From: Marinobacter confluentis
GTDB lineage: Bacteria; Pseudomonadota; Gammaproteobacteria; Pseudomonadales; Oleiphilaceae
Reading direction: 5' to 3'
Length of the DNA stretch: 64,000 nucleotides
Assembly: GCF_004785685.1 (NCBI RefSeq)
Contig: NZ_SRPF01000002.1
Coordinates: 992,001-1,056,000 of the forward strand
Shown: piece after piece, positions 17,898-28,463 of the stretch
Layout: every line of letters starts with the position of its first letter
Numbering within the stretch: the stretch's first letter is position 1
Notes under the pieces: model-generated
Told to the model about the DNA's origin: nothing
The model's input: only the letters and a program-made list of their open reading frames with translations
Databases searched by the model: none
Position numbers and translations under genes: made by a program

Positions 17898-19244
17898 ATG
17901 GCTATGCTAGAAAAAGTTCTGATCGCAAACCGCGGTGAAATTGCACTGCGAATCCTGCGCGCCTGCAAAGAGCTGGGCATCAAGACCGTTGCCGTTCACT
18001 CTCAGGTAGACCGTGATCTAATGCACGTGCGCCTGGCAGATGAATCGGTGTGTATTGGCCCGAACAACGCCACGCAGAGCTACCTCAACATTCCGACCAT
18101 TATCAGCGCAGCAGAAGTGACTGACTCGGTTGGTATACATCCCGGCTATGGCTTCCTGGCGGAAAACGCGGATTTTGCCGAGCAGGTCGAGAAAAGCGGA
18201 TTCCGGTTCATCGGCCCCAGGGCTGAAACCATTCGCCTGATGGGCAACAAGGTCTCCGCCATCAACTCGATGATCAAGGCCGGCGTTCCTACCGTGCCCG
18301 GTTCCGATGGCCCGATCACCGATGACGATGAGCGTACCCTGCAGATTGCCCGGCGCATTGGCTATCCGGTGATCATCAAGGCTGCCTCTGGTGGCGGTGG
18401 TCGCGGCATGCAGGTGGTTCACTCTGAAGCCTCCCTGCTGAAGAGTATCCAGATCACCCAGAGCGAAGCCAGTAACACCTTTGGCGATGCCACGGTTTAC
18501 CTTGAGAAATACCTGGAACGTCCACGTCACGTTGAAGTTCAGGTGCTGGCCGATACTCACGGCAACGTTATCCACCTTGGCGACCGCGACTGCTCCATGC
18601 AGAGACGGCACCAGAAGGTCATTGAGGAGGCGCCGGCCCCCAACATTGATCCGGAAGCGCGGGCAAAAACGCTCAAGGCCTGTGTCGATGCCTGCAAGGC
18701 AATCGGATATGTCGGTGCCGGTACCTTTGAATTTCTGTACCAGGACGGCGCTTTCTACTTTATCGAAATGAACACCCGGGTTCAGGTGGAACATCCGGTA
18801 TCCGAAATGGTCACTGGCGTTGATATCGTCCGCGAGCAGCTTCGCATTGCCAGCGGTCTGCCGCTGCAGTACACCCAGGACGAAATCAAGATCTCCGGCC
18901 ACGCCATGGAGTGCCGCATAAACGCCGAGGACCCGGTCACCTTCGTGCCCAGCCCCGGCAAGGTGAAACATTTCCACGCGCCTGGCGGCAACGGTGTTCG
19001 CGTGGACTCGCATCTATACAGCGGGTACACAGTCCCACCCTACTATGATTCCATGGTGGCCAAGCTGATCACCTGGGGTGACGACCGAGAGATTGCCCGG
19101 CGCCGTATGAAGAACGCGCTGGACGAGCTGCTGGTCGAGGGCATCAAGACCAATCAGTCCCTGCACCGTAAACTGGTGCGCGATGGCGGCTTTAAACAGG
19201 TAGACTTCACCATACACTACCTGGAAAAACTGATACGGGACTAA
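17898..19244 (+). CDS. accC: Biotin carboxylase subunit of acetyl-CoA carboxylase
   Basis: A 448-residue ATP-grasp enzyme that carboxylates biotin on AccB. Seen are the N-terminal [17 protein letters not shown], the ATP glycine loop [32 protein letters not shown] and the catalytic [14 protein letters not shown]. Length is normal. Two in-frame ATG codons (17898 and 17904) are close together; neither has a strong ribosome-binding site, consistent with coupling to accB. prmA starts two bases after its stop codon. Confidence 0.97.
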   Translation: MAMLEKVLIANRGEIALRILRACKELGIKTVAVHSQVDRDLMHVRLADESVCIGPNNATQSYLNIPTIISAAEVTDSVGIHPGYGFLAENADFAEQVEKSGFRFIGPRAETIRLMGNKVSAINSMIKAGVPTVPGSDGPITDDDERTLQIARRIGYPVIIKAASGGGGRGMQVVHSEASLLKSIQITQSEASNTFGDATVYLEKYLERPRHVEVQVLADTHGNVIHLGDRDCSMQRRHQKVIEEAPAPNIDPEARAKTLKACVDACKAIGYVGAGTFEFLYQDGAFYFIEMNTRVQVEHPVSEMVTGVDIVREQLRIASGLPLQYTQDEIKISGHAMECRINAEDPVTFVPSPGKVKHFHAPGGNGVRVDSHLYSGYTVPPYYDSMVAKLITWGDDREIARRRMKNALDELLVEGIKTNQSLHRKLVRDGGFKQVDFTIHYLEKLIRD

Positions 19245-19246
19245 GC

Positions 19247-20143
19247 ATGCCCTGGATACAACTCCAGATCCCCGCTGATCCGGATAATGCCGATCAGCTG
19301 GAGGATCTGCTTATGGAAATGGGTGCGGAAGCCGTTTCCATGGAAGACGCCGCCGACCAGCCTCTCTATGAACCGGACCCCGGAACCACCCCGCTCTGGC
19401 ACCAGACCAGCGTAACCGGCCTGTTTGATTCCCAGCGGGACATCGACCAGCTGTGCGCCGAGGTAAAAGATGCCTGGCACCAGCAAACCCAGCAATCCCT
19501 TCCCGAGATCGAAGTCACGCTGGTGGAAGACAAGGACTGGGAGCGAGAGTGGATGGACGACTTCAAGCCGCTGCAGTTCGGCAGCCGCCTGTGGATTGTT
19601 CCCAGCTGGCATACCGCCCCTGACCCGGACGCCGCCAACCTGGCTCTGGATCCGGGCCTTGCATTCGGGACAGGCACCCACCCAACCACAGCCTTGTGCC
19701 TTGAATGGCTGGATGGCCAGGACGTCAGCGGGCAGGAAGTCATCGACTATGGCTGCGGGTCCGGCATCCTCGGCCTGGCAGCTCTGCTGCTGGGAGCCGA
19801 CCATGTAACCGGCGTGGATACCGACCCCCAGGCGCTTGAAGCCAGTCGCGAAAATGCACGCCGTAACGCGATCGAGGAAACCCGGCTGGACCTGTATCTG
19901 CCGGAGGATGAACCCGCTATTAAAGCAGATGTGATGCTTGCCAACATCCTGGCGCAACCATTAATAGGCCTGGCCGGCCATCTGGCCGGCAAAGTGAAGC
20001 CCGGCGGCCACTTGGTGCTTTCCGGCATTCTGTCGAATCAGGCCAGAGACGTGATGGCGGCTTATGAGCCCTGGTTCACCATGGACGAACCCGAGCAGCG
20101 CGAAGAGTGGGTCAGGCTCACAGGACGACGCACTGACGGATGA
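19247..20143 (+). CDS. prmA: Ribosomal protein L11 methyltransferase
   Basis: A 298-residue SAM-dependent enzyme that methylates ribosomal protein L11. The N-terminal L11-recognition domain ends near residue 110, then comes ALDPGLAFGTGTHPTTALCL and the class I SAM motif VIDYGCGSGILGLAALLLGA, followed by MLANILAQPLIGLA. It is linked to accC by a two-base gap, as in many gammaproteobacteria. Confidence 0.95.
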   Translation: MPWIQLQIPADPDNADQLEDLLMEMGAEAVSMEDAADQPLYEPDPGTTPLWHQTSVTGLFDSQRDIDQLCAEVKDAWHQQTQQSLPEIEVTLVEDKDWEREWMDDFKPLQFGSRLWIVPSWHTAPDPDAANLALDPGLAFGTGTHPTTALCLEWLDGQDVSGQEVIDYGCGSGILGLAALLLGADHVTGVDTDPQALEASRENARRNAIEETRLDLYLPEDEPAIKADVMLANILAQPLIGLAGHLAGKVKPGGHLVLSGILSNQARDVMAAYEPWFTMDEPEQREEWVRLTGRRTDG

Positions 20144-20205
20144 CGAACCTCACATAACCGACTAAACTGCCTCACTTATAGCGACTTTGCTGACAGGACC
20201 CCGGC

Positions 20206-21438
20206 ATGCCCCAGAGCAGCTTGCAGACACACTGCCCAAAATGCGACACCCGTTTCCGGGTGACGGATGCCCAGCTGAGCGTAGCCGGTGGCAAGGTCCG
20301 GTGCGGCAACTGCATGTCCGTGTTCAATGCCATTGAGCACAAGATTGACGAGTCTGCCCCGCCTTCACCTGACAAATCGCAGCCCTCTTCAACCTCGGGG
20401 GCACCCCCCGATGAACCAACAAGTACCGAAGACGACCTGTTATTCGCCGACAACCCGGAAGAAGATGCTGCCGAAAGCAACTATACGGGCACGCGCCTGA
20501 CCTTTTCTGATGACGAGCTCAGTGACAGCTTCCGTTCGATCAATCAACCGGGCAAGGGCACCGGATACCCCTCTGAAGATGAAGAGGAATTGTCGGATTC
20601 CATCGATGAAAGCTGGGCCGAAGCCATGCTTTCTGACGACGAATCCAGGCGTACCCCGGCGGCACGACCAGAACAGGAACCCAGGCCTGAACCTGAGCCG
20701 ACCACCCAACCTGGATCTGAACGTGAATCTGAGCCTGAGTTCCGCTCGGAGCCATCGCCCGCCCCGCAGATGGATGAACCGGATGAGCCCCCGCGCTCCC
20801 GGGAGAATAAACCTCTGGCGCTGGCGGAGGACGAATACGAGGGCTTCTTTGTTGATGAGCCAGAGCCCTCCGTCTATGGCTACGAAAGCCCCAAAGAGAC
20901 GCCCTACCATGATCTCCGACGCGAGCCGGTTGCGGTCTCCGGCGGTGGCGGCGGGCGATTGAGGGGGTTTCTGTGGTTTGTGGTCATTCTTGCCCTGCTT
21001 GGTGGGCTGGTGTCGCAGGTGGTCTGGTTCCAGTTTGATCGGCTGTCAGCCATCCCCCAGTTACGCCCGCTTTATGTTCAGGGCTGCGAAATATTCGGCT
21101 GCGAACTCAAGCCCCTGGTCGACGTTCAGTCCATTCAGAGCCGGAAGCTGATTGTAAAAACCAACCCCGAAAACCGCAGCCAGCTGGTGGTAGACGCGGT
21201 GATCATCAACCGGGCTTCATTTGAACAGCCGTTCCCGGCGATCGCGCTGACCTTTTCGAACCTCAACAACGATGTGGTTGCCCAGAGTGTTTTCACGCCG
21301 GAAGAATACCTGGCCGGCGATGGGCAGAATCTGGAATCCATGCCACCAGACACCCCGGTGCGTATTCTGATCAACATCCGCGATCCCGGCAAAGACGCCG
21401 TGAATTACAACATCGTATTCCGCGCCAACACGCCCTGA
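20206..21438 (+). CDS. Zinc-ribbon DUF3426 membrane protein
   Basis: A 410-residue protein with an N-terminal MJ0042-type zinc ribbon (CPKCDTRFRV...VRCGNC, residues 9-37), a long acidic Pro/Glu/Ser-rich linker (about 45-245), one membrane helix (GFLWFVVILALLGGLVSQVVWF) and a C-terminal DUF3426 domain (LRPLYVQGCEIFGCELKPL...). The family lies downstream of prmA in many gammaproteobacteria; the role is unknown. The topology places the zinc ribbon in the cytoplasm and DUF3426 in the periplasm. Confidence 0.87.
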   Translation: MPQSSLQTHCPKCDTRFRVTDAQLSVAGGKVRCGNCMSVFNAIEHKIDESAPPSPDKSQPSSTSGAPPDEPTSTEDDLLFADNPEEDAAESNYTGTRLTFSDDELSDSFRSINQPGKGTGYPSEDEEELSDSIDESWAEAMLSDDESRRTPAARPEQEPRPEPEPTTQPGSERESEPEFRSEPSPAPQMDEPDEPPRSRENKPLALAEDEYEGFFVDEPEPSVYGYESPKETPYHDLRREPVAVSGGGGGRLRGFLWFVVILALLGGLVSQVVWFQFDRLSAIPQLRPLYVQGCEIFGCELKPLVDVQSIQSRKLIVKTNPENRSQLVVDAVIINRASFEQPFPAIALTFSNLNNDVVAQSVFTPEEYLAGDGQNLESMPPDTPVRILINIRDPGKDAVNYNIVFRANTP

Positions 21439-21668
21439 CCTGGAAACCTGTCCCATTCGGAGCAGGTTCCGGGATCCCGCCGGGCCATCGGGCAGGCCAA
21501 AAGTCAACCAGAAAGAACGAAAAATAATCAATTTTTTCAGGCACTGGCCCCTTCAATACCATCCGGAGCAGCGGTATCATTAGCGCCCTTCGGATCGGTA
21601 ATCGGTTATTTATTGAGCAATCGTTCCGTTTCGGTTTCGCCAAATCCGCACTGACACGGACTGAGATC

Positions 21669-22667
21669 ATGCTGCCAACGGCAACCATCGGGCCGTACAC
21701 ATTGCCTAATTCGCTGATTGTCGCCCCCATGGCAGGGGTGACGGATCGTCCCTTCCGCCTGCTGTGTCGGCGTATGGGCGCGGGGCTTGCGGTGTCAGAG
21801 ATGGTGATTGCAGACAGCAGAATGTGGAATACCCGGAAATCGCAGACCCGCCTGAACCACCAGGGCGAACCCGAGCCACGCTCAGTGCAGATTGCCGGCG
21901 GCGACCCCGACATGCTGGCGAACGCTGCCCGGTTGAATGCGGAGTCCGGCGCCCAGATTATTGACATCAACATGGGCTGCCCCGCCAAGAAGGTGTGCAA
22001 CAAGGCGGCAGGGTCCGCGTTGATGAAAGACGAAAAACTGGTACGGGAGATTCTGGAAGCGGTGGTGGCCGCCGTGGATATCCCGGTCACCCTGAAAATG
22101 CGCACCGGCTGGGACCGAGATAACCGCAATGCCCCGCTGATCGCGCGCATGGCGGAAGATGCCGGCATTCAGGCCCTGGCCGTTCATGGCAGAACCCGGG
22201 CGGATGCCTACAAGGGTGAAGCGGAATACGACACCATCGCGGCGGTGAAAGAACAGGTCAGCGTCCCGGTGTTTGCCAACGGCGACATCACCAGTGCCGA
22301 GAAGGCCAGGGATGTACTCCGGCACACCGGCGCTGACGGCCTGCTGATCGGCCGCGGCGCCCAGGGCAGACCCTGGATTTTCCGGGAGATACTGCACTTC
22401 CTGGAGACCGGCAGGCACCTGGCACAGCCGCCGCTGGATGAGGTAGAAACGGTGCTCAGCGAGCACCTGGACGAACTGCACAGTTTCTATGGCATGCCCA
22501 TGGGCGTGCGCATCGCAAGAAAGCATGTGGGCTGGTACCTGCAGTCCCACGACGAAAACAAACAGTTCCGAAAGCGCTTTAACGCCATTGATGATCCGTT
22601 AGAGCAGAAGGAAAGCATCCAACAATATTTTGCAAGCTTACGAAATGGAGAGGTATTCGCAGCATGA
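21669..22667 (+). CDS. dusB: tRNA-dihydrouridine synthase B
   Basis: A 332-residue flavin enzyme that reduces uridine to dihydrouridine in tRNA. The FMN barrel shows [20 protein letters not shown], the catalytic cysteine in [13 protein letters not shown], and RTGW and VHGRTR phosphate-site motifs. It overlaps fis by four bases (ATGA), giving the conserved dusB-fis operon. Confidence 0.96.
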   Translation: MLPTATIGPYTLPNSLIVAPMAGVTDRPFRLLCRRMGAGLAVSEMVIADSRMWNTRKSQTRLNHQGEPEPRSVQIAGGDPDMLANAARLNAESGAQIIDINMGCPAKKVCNKAAGSALMKDEKLVREILEAVVAAVDIPVTLKMRTGWDRDNRNAPLIARMAEDAGIQALAVHGRTRADAYKGEAEYDTIAAVKEQVSVPVFANGDITSAEKARDVLRHTGADGLLIGRGAQGRPWIFREILHFLETGRHLAQPPLDEVETVLSEHLDELHSFYGMPMGVRIARKHVGWYLQSHDENKQFRKRFNAIDDPLEQKESIQQYFASLRNGEVFAA

Positions 22668-22981
22668 CCGCTGACACTTTGGCAAAAGAAAACACCACAC
22701 AATCCGCCAACGATGATGTTCATCAGTTGCAGACGGTGAACCACAGCGGCAACGCCGTTACACTGCGCGACAGCGTTGAAGTTGCCCTGAAAAACTATTT
22801 TGCCCAACTCGACGGCGCCCCGGTGACGGAAGTGTATCAGCTGGTGCTGTCTGAAGTTGAAGCACCTCTGCTGGAGCAGGTGATGAAGTACACCCGCAAC
22901 AACCAGACCCGCGCATCCACCATGCTGGGGCTGAATCGCGGAACGCTGCGCAAGAAACTCAAACAGTACGATTTGCTATAA
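22664..22981 (+). CDS. fis: DNA-binding protein Fis
   Basis: A 105-residue nucleoid protein that bends DNA and regulates growth-phase genes. The C-terminal helix-turn-helix is recognisable in [20 protein letters not shown], preceded by the dimerisation helices ([21 protein letters not shown]). It is translationally coupled to dusB. Confidence 0.96.
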   Translation: MTADTLAKENTTQSANDDVHQLQTVNHSGNAVTLRDSVEVALKNYFAQLDGAPVTEVYQLVLSEVEAPLLEQVMKYTRNNQTRASTMLGLNRGTLRKKLKQYDLL

Positions 22982-23066
22982 TCCAGCAACCCCATTTGTT
23001 AAGGAGGGCCTCCCGGACACCATTCGCGAGGCCTTCATTCGTTCATATCCGGCAGAAAAGTGACCC

Positions 23067-24647
23067 ATGGCAAATCAGGCTAATACTCCCGTTCGTCGCG
23101 CCTTGATCAGCGTATCCGACAAAACCGGCATTGTAGAATTCGGCCGTTCGCTGACCCAGCGTGGCATTGAGCTTCTTTCTACCGGCGGCACCTTTCGGCT
23201 GCTGAAAGAAAACCAGGTACCCGTAACGGAAGTCAGTGACTACACCGGCTTTCCGGAAATGATGGACGGCCGCGTCAAAACCCTGCACCCGAAAATTCAC
23301 GGCGGCATTCTGGGCCGCCGGGGCACAGATGATGCGGTGATGGCAGAACACCAGATCCAGCCCATCGACATGGTGGTGGTGAACCTCTACCCCTTCGAGG
23401 AAACCGTGGCGAAGCCGGACTGCGACCTGGCCACGGCCATTGAAAACATCGATATCGGCGGCCCGACCATGGTCCGCGCCGCGGCCAAAAACCACAACGA
23501 TGTCGCGATTGTGGTGAACGCCTCGGATTACAGCCGCGTGCTGAAAGAGCTGGAGGCGAACGATGGCGAACTGACCCACGCCACCCGGTTCGACCTGGCG
23601 GTGAAAGCCTTTGAACACACCGCCGGTTACGACGGCGCCATCGCCAACTACCTGGGCGGTCGCACGGCTGATAACGACAACCCGGATTTTCCCCGTACCT
23701 TCAACAGCCAGTATGTAAAAGTGCAGGACATGCGCTACGGCGAGAACCCGCACCAGCGCGCTGCCTTCTACAAGGAGCGCCATCCGCGGGAAGCCTGTGT
23801 TGCCACCGCTACTCAGCTGCAGGGCAAAGAGCTGTCCTACAACAACGTGGCAGACACCGACGCGGCACTGGAGTGCGTCAAGCCCTTCGCCGACCCGGCC
23901 TGCGTTATCGTCAAACACGCTAACCCCTGCGGCGTCGCCATCGGCACCGATATCGCCCAGGCCTATGACCTGGCCTTCGCCACCGACCCCACATCGGCCT
24001 TCGGTGGCATTATTGCCTTTAACCGGGAGCTGGACGCAGCCACGGCCAAAGCCATCATCGACCGCCAGTTCGTGGAAGTCATCATCGCCCCGACCATCTC
24101 GCCGGAAGCGGTAGAACTGGTCGCCGCCAAAAAGAACGTTCGGCTGCTGGCCTGCGGCGAGTTTGATGGCGAGCGCGCGAAATCCCTGGACTACAAACGG
24201 GTTACCGGTGGCCTGCTGGTTCAGGACCGGGACCTGGGCATGGTGGCGATGGAAGACGTTAAGATGGTCACCGAACGCCAACCGTCCGAGCAGGAACTGA
24301 ACGACCTGTTGTTCGCCTGGGAAGTAGCCAAGTACGTGAAATCCAACGCCATCGTATACGCCCGCGCCGGCCGCACCATTGGCGTTGGCGCCGGGCAGAT
24401 GAGCCGGGTTTACAGCGCGAAGATTGCCGGCATCAAAGCCGCGGACGAGAATCTGGAAGTGAAAGGCTCAGTGATGGCCTCTGATGCATTCTTCCCCTTC
24501 CGGGATGGCATTGACGCTGCCGCGGCAGCAGGCATTACCGCGGTGATTCAGCCCGGCGGCTCGATGCGTGATCAGGAAGTGATTGACGCCGCCAACGAGC
24601 ACGGCATTGCCATGGTCTTCACCGGCATGCGGCATTTCAGGCATTGA
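23067..24647 (+). CDS. purH: Bifunctional AICAR transformylase / IMP cyclohydrolase
   Basis: A 526-residue enzyme for the last two steps of IMP synthesis. The N-terminal cyclohydrolase domain (about 1-200) starts [17 protein letters not shown] and contains [16 protein letters not shown]. The transformylase domain carries YGENPHQ, the catalytic [12 protein letters not shown], and ends [16 protein letters not shown]. purD follows 28 bases downstream in the usual purH-purD operon. Confidence 0.97.
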   Translation: MANQANTPVRRALISVSDKTGIVEFGRSLTQRGIELLSTGGTFRLLKENQVPVTEVSDYTGFPEMMDGRVKTLHPKIHGGILGRRGTDDAVMAEHQIQPIDMVVVNLYPFEETVAKPDCDLATAIENIDIGGPTMVRAAAKNHNDVAIVVNASDYSRVLKELEANDGELTHATRFDLAVKAFEHTAGYDGAIANYLGGRTADNDNPDFPRTFNSQYVKVQDMRYGENPHQRAAFYKERHPREACVATATQLQGKELSYNNVADTDAALECVKPFADPACVIVKHANPCGVAIGTDIAQAYDLAFATDPTSAFGGIIAFNRELDAATAKAIIDRQFVEVIIAPTISPEAVELVAAKKNVRLLACGEFDGERAKSLDYKRVTGGLLVQDRDLGMVAMEDVKMVTERQPSEQELNDLLFAWEVAKYVKSNAIVYARAGRTIGVGAGQMSRVYSAKIAGIKAADENLEVKGSVMASDAFFPFRDGIDAAAAAGITAVIQPGGSMRDQEVIDAANEHGIAMVFTGMRHFRH

Positions 24648-24675
24648 GGCGTAATCCGACAACCAGGAATCAACT

Positions 24676-25962
24676 ATGAACATTCTTGTTATAGGCTCCG
24701 GCGGCCGCGAACATGCCCTGGCGTGGAAGGCAGCCCAGTCACCCAAAGCCGACCGCGTCTTTGTTGCCCCCGGCAACGCAGGTACCGCCCGCGAGCCCAA
24801 TCTGCAGAACGTCAATATCGAAGTCGGTGACCTCAAAGGGCTCGCCGACTTTGCCGCTGCCAATAACGTCGGCCTGACCATCGTCGGCCCGGAAGCCCCG
24901 CTGGTTGAGGGCATCGTCGACCTGTTTGAGGAACGCGGCCTGAGAGTCTTCGGCCCCAGCGCAGGCGCCGCCCAACTGGAAGGATCCAAGGCCTTCACCA
25001 AGGACTTTCTGGATCGCCAGAAAATCCCCACGGCTGCCTACGCAAACTTCACCGACGTGGATGAAGCCCTGGCTTACGTTCGCCAGCAGGGCGCACCAAT
25101 CGTCATCAAGGCCGACGGCCTGGCGGCGGGTAAAGGCGTAATCGTCGCCATGACCCTGGCCGAAGCCGAGGACGCGGTTCGCGACATGCTGGCAGGCAAT
25201 GCCTTCGGCGAGGCGGGCAGCCGGGTTGTCGTAGAAGAGTTCCTCGACGGCGAAGAAGCCAGCTTCATCGTGATGGTGGACGGCGAAAACGTTCTCGCCA
25301 TGGCCACCTCACAGGATCACAAGCGCGTCGGCAATGGCGACACCGGCCCCAACACGGGTGGCATGGGCGCCTATTCACCGGCCCCGGTGGTCACTCCGGA
25401 TGTTCACAAACGCATCATGGACGAAGTGATCTACCCCACAGTGAAAGGCATGGCCGCCGAGGGACATCCCTACAAGGGCTTCCTGTACGCCGGCCTGATG
25501 ATTGATGGTGAGGGCAACCCCAAAGTCATCGAGTTCAACTGCCGCTTTGGCGACCCCGAAACCCAGCCCATCATGTTGCGCATGAAATCGGACCTGGTGG
25601 AGCTCTGCGACGCTGCTATTGATGGCAGACTTGGCGACTGCGATTCCCAGTGGGACGATCGCGCCTCTGTGGGCATTGTGCTGGCAGCGGGCGGCTACCC
25701 CGGCAGCTACGGTAAGGGCGACGAAATCTCCGGGCTGCCGCAAACCGACACTGACGGCGAAAAAGTATTCCACGCTGGTACCCGCCTGAATGGCGACAAG
25801 GTTGTCACCAACGGCGGCCGTGTTCTCTGCGCCACGGCACTGGGCAATACCGTTACCGAAGCTCAGCAACGGGCTTACGAACTGGCAAAAGGCATTCACT
25901 GGAATGGTGTTTTCTGCCGGTCAGACATCGGCTTCCGGGCTATTGCACGAGAAAAGAGCTGA
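24676..25962 (+). CDS. purD: Phosphoribosylamine-glycine ligase (GAR synthetase)
   Basis: A 428-residue ATP-grasp enzyme of purine synthesis. Seen are NILVIGSGGREHALAWK, IVIKADGLAAGKGVIVA and VEFNCRFGDPETQ. AGGA lies eight bases before the ATG. A strong terminator follows at 25983. Confidence 0.97.
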   Translation: MNILVIGSGGREHALAWKAAQSPKADRVFVAPGNAGTAREPNLQNVNIEVGDLKGLADFAAANNVGLTIVGPEAPLVEGIVDLFEERGLRVFGPSAGAAQLEGSKAFTKDFLDRQKIPTAAYANFTDVDEALAYVRQQGAPIVIKADGLAAGKGVIVAMTLAEAEDAVRDMLAGNAFGEAGSRVVVEEFLDGEEASFIVMVDGENVLAMATSQDHKRVGNGDTGPNTGGMGAYSPAPVVTPDVHKRIMDEVIYPTVKGMAAEGHPYKGFLYAGLMIDGEGNPKVIEFNCRFGDPETQPIMLRMKSDLVELCDAAIDGRLGDCDSQWDDRASVGIVLAAGGYPGSYGKGDEISGLPQTDTDGEKVFHAGTRLNGDKVVTNGGRVLCATALGNTVTEAQQRAYELAKGIHWNGVFCRSDIGFRAIAREKS

Positions 25963-25982
25963 TTTGCCCCTGCCTTGAGTCT

Positions 25983-26010
25983 CAAGCCCGGCAATGCCGG
26001 GCTTTTTTGT
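25983..26010 (+). terminator. Terminator of purH-purD
   Basis: AAGCCCGGC-AAT-GCCGGGCTT stem followed by six T. Confidence 0.92.
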
Positions 26011-26070
26011 GCCTACCGGAAACCCCGCCTTGCAATCAATCACAGTTGCGGATGATTATTTTTACTTGTT

Positions 26071-26089
26071 GTTAATGATTATCATTTGT
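26071..26089 (+). promoter_or_regulatory. Putative Fur box
   Basis: GTTAATGATTATCATTTGT matches the 19-base Fur consensus at 14 positions, with a perfect AATGAT/ATCATT core, 45 bases before the start of a TonB-dependent receptor gene. Confidence 0.8.
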
Positions 26090-26133
26090 ATAGTGCTCCC
26101 CCGAAACTGACCACGCTGTAACAGGAGAGTAAT

Positions 26134-28323
26134 ATGCCAACGCAATTTTCCCGCAACCTGCTTGCCCTGGCGATCATGTCCGCCCCCGCGGCAGCCATGG
26201 CCCAGCAGCAGAGCCTGAACGAACTGGTGATCATCGGTGATGAAGCGTCGGCTTCCGCCCTGCCCGGTTCAGCTCATGTTGTCTCCAACGAGGATATGGA
26301 GACCATGAAGTACACGGACGTGCACCAGGTTGCTCGCCAGGTACCCGGCGTCTACTTCCAGGAAGAAGACGGCTATGGATTGCGCCCCAATATCGGCATT
26401 CGCGGCTCCGGCAGCGGCCGCAGCAGCAAGGTAACGCTGATGGAAGATGGCGTGCTGATGGCACCGGCGCCCTACGCTGCCCCGGCGGCCTATTACTTTC
26501 CATCATTTGGCCGCATTAACAGCGTGGAAGTACTGAAAGGTCCGGATCTGTTGCGCTACGGTCCGCAGACCGTTGGCGGTGCTATCAACTTCCGGTCCAC
26601 CCCCATTCCCCGGGAAGCGGCCGGTAATGTCACCACGGAGATCGGCGAGGACAGCAGTAAGCGGCTACATACCTGGTACGGCGCCAGCAGCGAACAGGCG
26701 GGCTTTCTGATCGAGGCACACCAGCAGGAAAGCGATGGTTTTAAAAACATTCAGGGCTCTGACCGGGAGACCGGCTTCGACAAACAGGACTTCGTGGCCA
26801 AATTGCGTCTCAACTCGCCCTCCAGCGCCGACGTATACCACCAGCTTAATCTGAAAGTGGACTACAGCGAAGAGCTCAGCAACGAGACCTACCTTGGCTT
26901 GACCGACGAGGACTTCGCCAAGGATCCCAACCAGCGCTACTTTGCCTCCGAGCGTGACAACATGGACACCCAGCGCACCGGTTACATGGCCCGTCACCTG
27001 GTAGACCTGAACGACAATCTGACCCTCACCACCACGGCTTACCGCAATGAATTCGCGCGGAACTGGTACAAGGCCGCCGGCCTTGGCGGCCTGATTGACG
27101 ACGCGAACAACGGCGACGCTACCGCCCAGGCGCAGCTCCGCGGTGAAGCGGATGTTGAATTTGATATCAAGAACAACAACCGCGAATACGTGTCACAGGG
27201 CCTGGACTTCAAAGCGGACTGGAATACCGAGCTTGCCGGCATGAGCCATGACCTCACCTTCGGAACCCGCCTGCACGAAGATGAAGTGGATCGCTTCCAG
27301 CCTATTGATACCTACGAGCAGGTTGTAACGAATGGTCGTCCTACCCTGGAGTTCCAGTCTTCAACCCTGACTACCGGTATCGGCTCTGGCGACAACCGTG
27401 TTGAAGAGGCGGATGCCTGGAGCAGCTTTATCGCCGACCGGATCGCTGTTAACGACCGTCTCACCGTGACCACACTGTTGCGCTACGAGGACATCGAAAC
27501 CAGGGCAACCCGTTACTCTGACCAGGCCCGCACCACGGTCGATCGCACCGTCAGCAACGACACCGCCGAGTGGCTGCCCGGGGTAGGCGCCACCTACGAA
27601 CTGGACGGTGGCATCACCCTGCTTGGTGGCGTGCATCGTGGCCTGGCGCCGGCGGGCCCCGGCAGCGAAGACAACGTGGAGCCTGAAATCAGCGTCAACT
27701 ACGAGCTGGGCGCGCGCTTCAGCCGCGGCGCGACCCGCGCCGAGCTGATCGGTTTCTACAGTGACTACTCCAACACCGTGGAGAACTGCTCGGTTGCCAC
27801 GCCCTGCTCGGACCAGAACAATTCCACGTCCGGCTCCTTCAGCAAGGGGGAATCGCGGGTTCAGGGTATCGAAGCCCTGATCGGTCATGAATTCGCTCTG
27901 GCCAATGGTGTGAGCGCACCGGTGCAAGCAAACTGGACCTACACTGACGGCGAAGTTACCGAAACCGCGGATGACGGCAGCGTCCTTAAGGGAGATAACC
28001 TGACTTACCTGCCAGAAAACGTTTTCAACCTGCGCGCAGGCCTGCGTGGCGGCGACCAATGGGACGTTTACGCCAATGTCGGCTTCGTCGACAGCATGTG
28101 CATCGACAACACCTGCGAACGTGGCGGTGACAATACCTTCAGCGAGACCGAGTCTCTGACCGTGGTGGACCTGTCAGGCAGCTATGCCCTGACCTCCAAT
28201 GCACGGATGTTTGCCAAGGTGGCCAATGTTTTCGACAACCAGAAAATTGTGGCGCGCTCCCCGGACGGTGCCCGGCCAAACCTCCCTCGCACGGGTTACG
28301 TGGGTGTAAGCGTCGATTTCTGA
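26134..28323 (+). CDS. FecA-like TonB-dependent receptor
   Basis: Outer-membrane transporter of 729 residues for an iron chelate. It has a signal peptide (cleavage near residue 24, AMAQQQ), a TonB-box-like NELVIIGD, a plug domain with GLRPNIGIRGSGSGRSSKVT and RYGPQTVGGAINFRSTPIP, and a 22-strand-type barrel ending in an aromatic residue (VGVSVDF). The plug and barrel resemble the FecA/COG4772 group. It lacks the N-terminal signalling extension that works with FecR/FecI, so it is not expected to drive its own sigma cascade. A Fur box upstream indicates iron repression. The ligand is unknown. Confidence 0.88.
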   Translation: MPTQFSRNLLALAIMSAPAAAMAQQQSLNELVIIGDEASASALPGSAHVVSNEDMETMKYTDVHQVARQVPGVYFQEEDGYGLRPNIGIRGSGSGRSSKVTLMEDGVLMAPAPYAAPAAYYFPSFGRINSVEVLKGPDLLRYGPQTVGGAINFRSTPIPREAAGNVTTEIGEDSSKRLHTWYGASSEQAGFLIEAHQQESDGFKNIQGSDRETGFDKQDFVAKLRLNSPSSADVYHQLNLKVDYSEELSNETYLGLTDEDFAKDPNQRYFASERDNMDTQRTGYMARHLVDLNDNLTLTTTAYRNEFARNWYKAAGLGGLIDDANNGDATAQAQLRGEADVEFDIKNNNREYVSQGLDFKADWNTELAGMSHDLTFGTRLHEDEVDRFQPIDTYEQVVTNGRPTLEFQSSTLTTGIGSGDNRVEEADAWSSFIADRIAVNDRLTVTTLLRYEDIETRATRYSDQARTTVDRTVSNDTAEWLPGVGATYELDGGITLLGGVHRGLAPAGPGSEDNVEPEISVNYELGARFSRGATRAELIGFYSDYSNTVENCSVATPCSDQNNSTSGSFSKGESRVQGIEALIGHEFALANGVSAPVQANWTYTDGEVTETADDGSVLKGDNLTYLPENVFNLRAGLRGGDQWDVYANVGFVDSMCIDNTCERGGDNTFSETESLTVVDLSGSYALTSNARMFAKVANVFDNQKIVARSPDGARPNLPRTGYVGVSVDF

Positions 28324-28374
28324 TACCCCAGAGGACAAACCTTGCCTTCGGGCAAATTAACTCAGCAATCCTTC

Positions 28375-28402
28375 GACCCGGTCCTTGACCGGGTCTTTTT
28401 TT
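28375..28402 (+). terminator. Terminator after TonB-dependent receptor
   Basis: GACCCGGTCC-TT-GACCGGGTC stem followed by seven T. Confidence 0.9.
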
Positions 28403-28463
28403 GGGGTAGTGTTAGCGCTTTCGCAAACAGACGTTTGAATTCCTTCCTTACGGAGTCGACTGA

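Noticed and set aside
22998..23035. Hairpin GGCCTC/GAGGCC after fis, possible terminator
   Set aside because: Six-base stem, 17-base loop and no T-run; too weak to call.
23043..24281. Long minus-strand open frame
   Set aside because: Antisense shadow of purH; only the plus strand shows PurH motifs.
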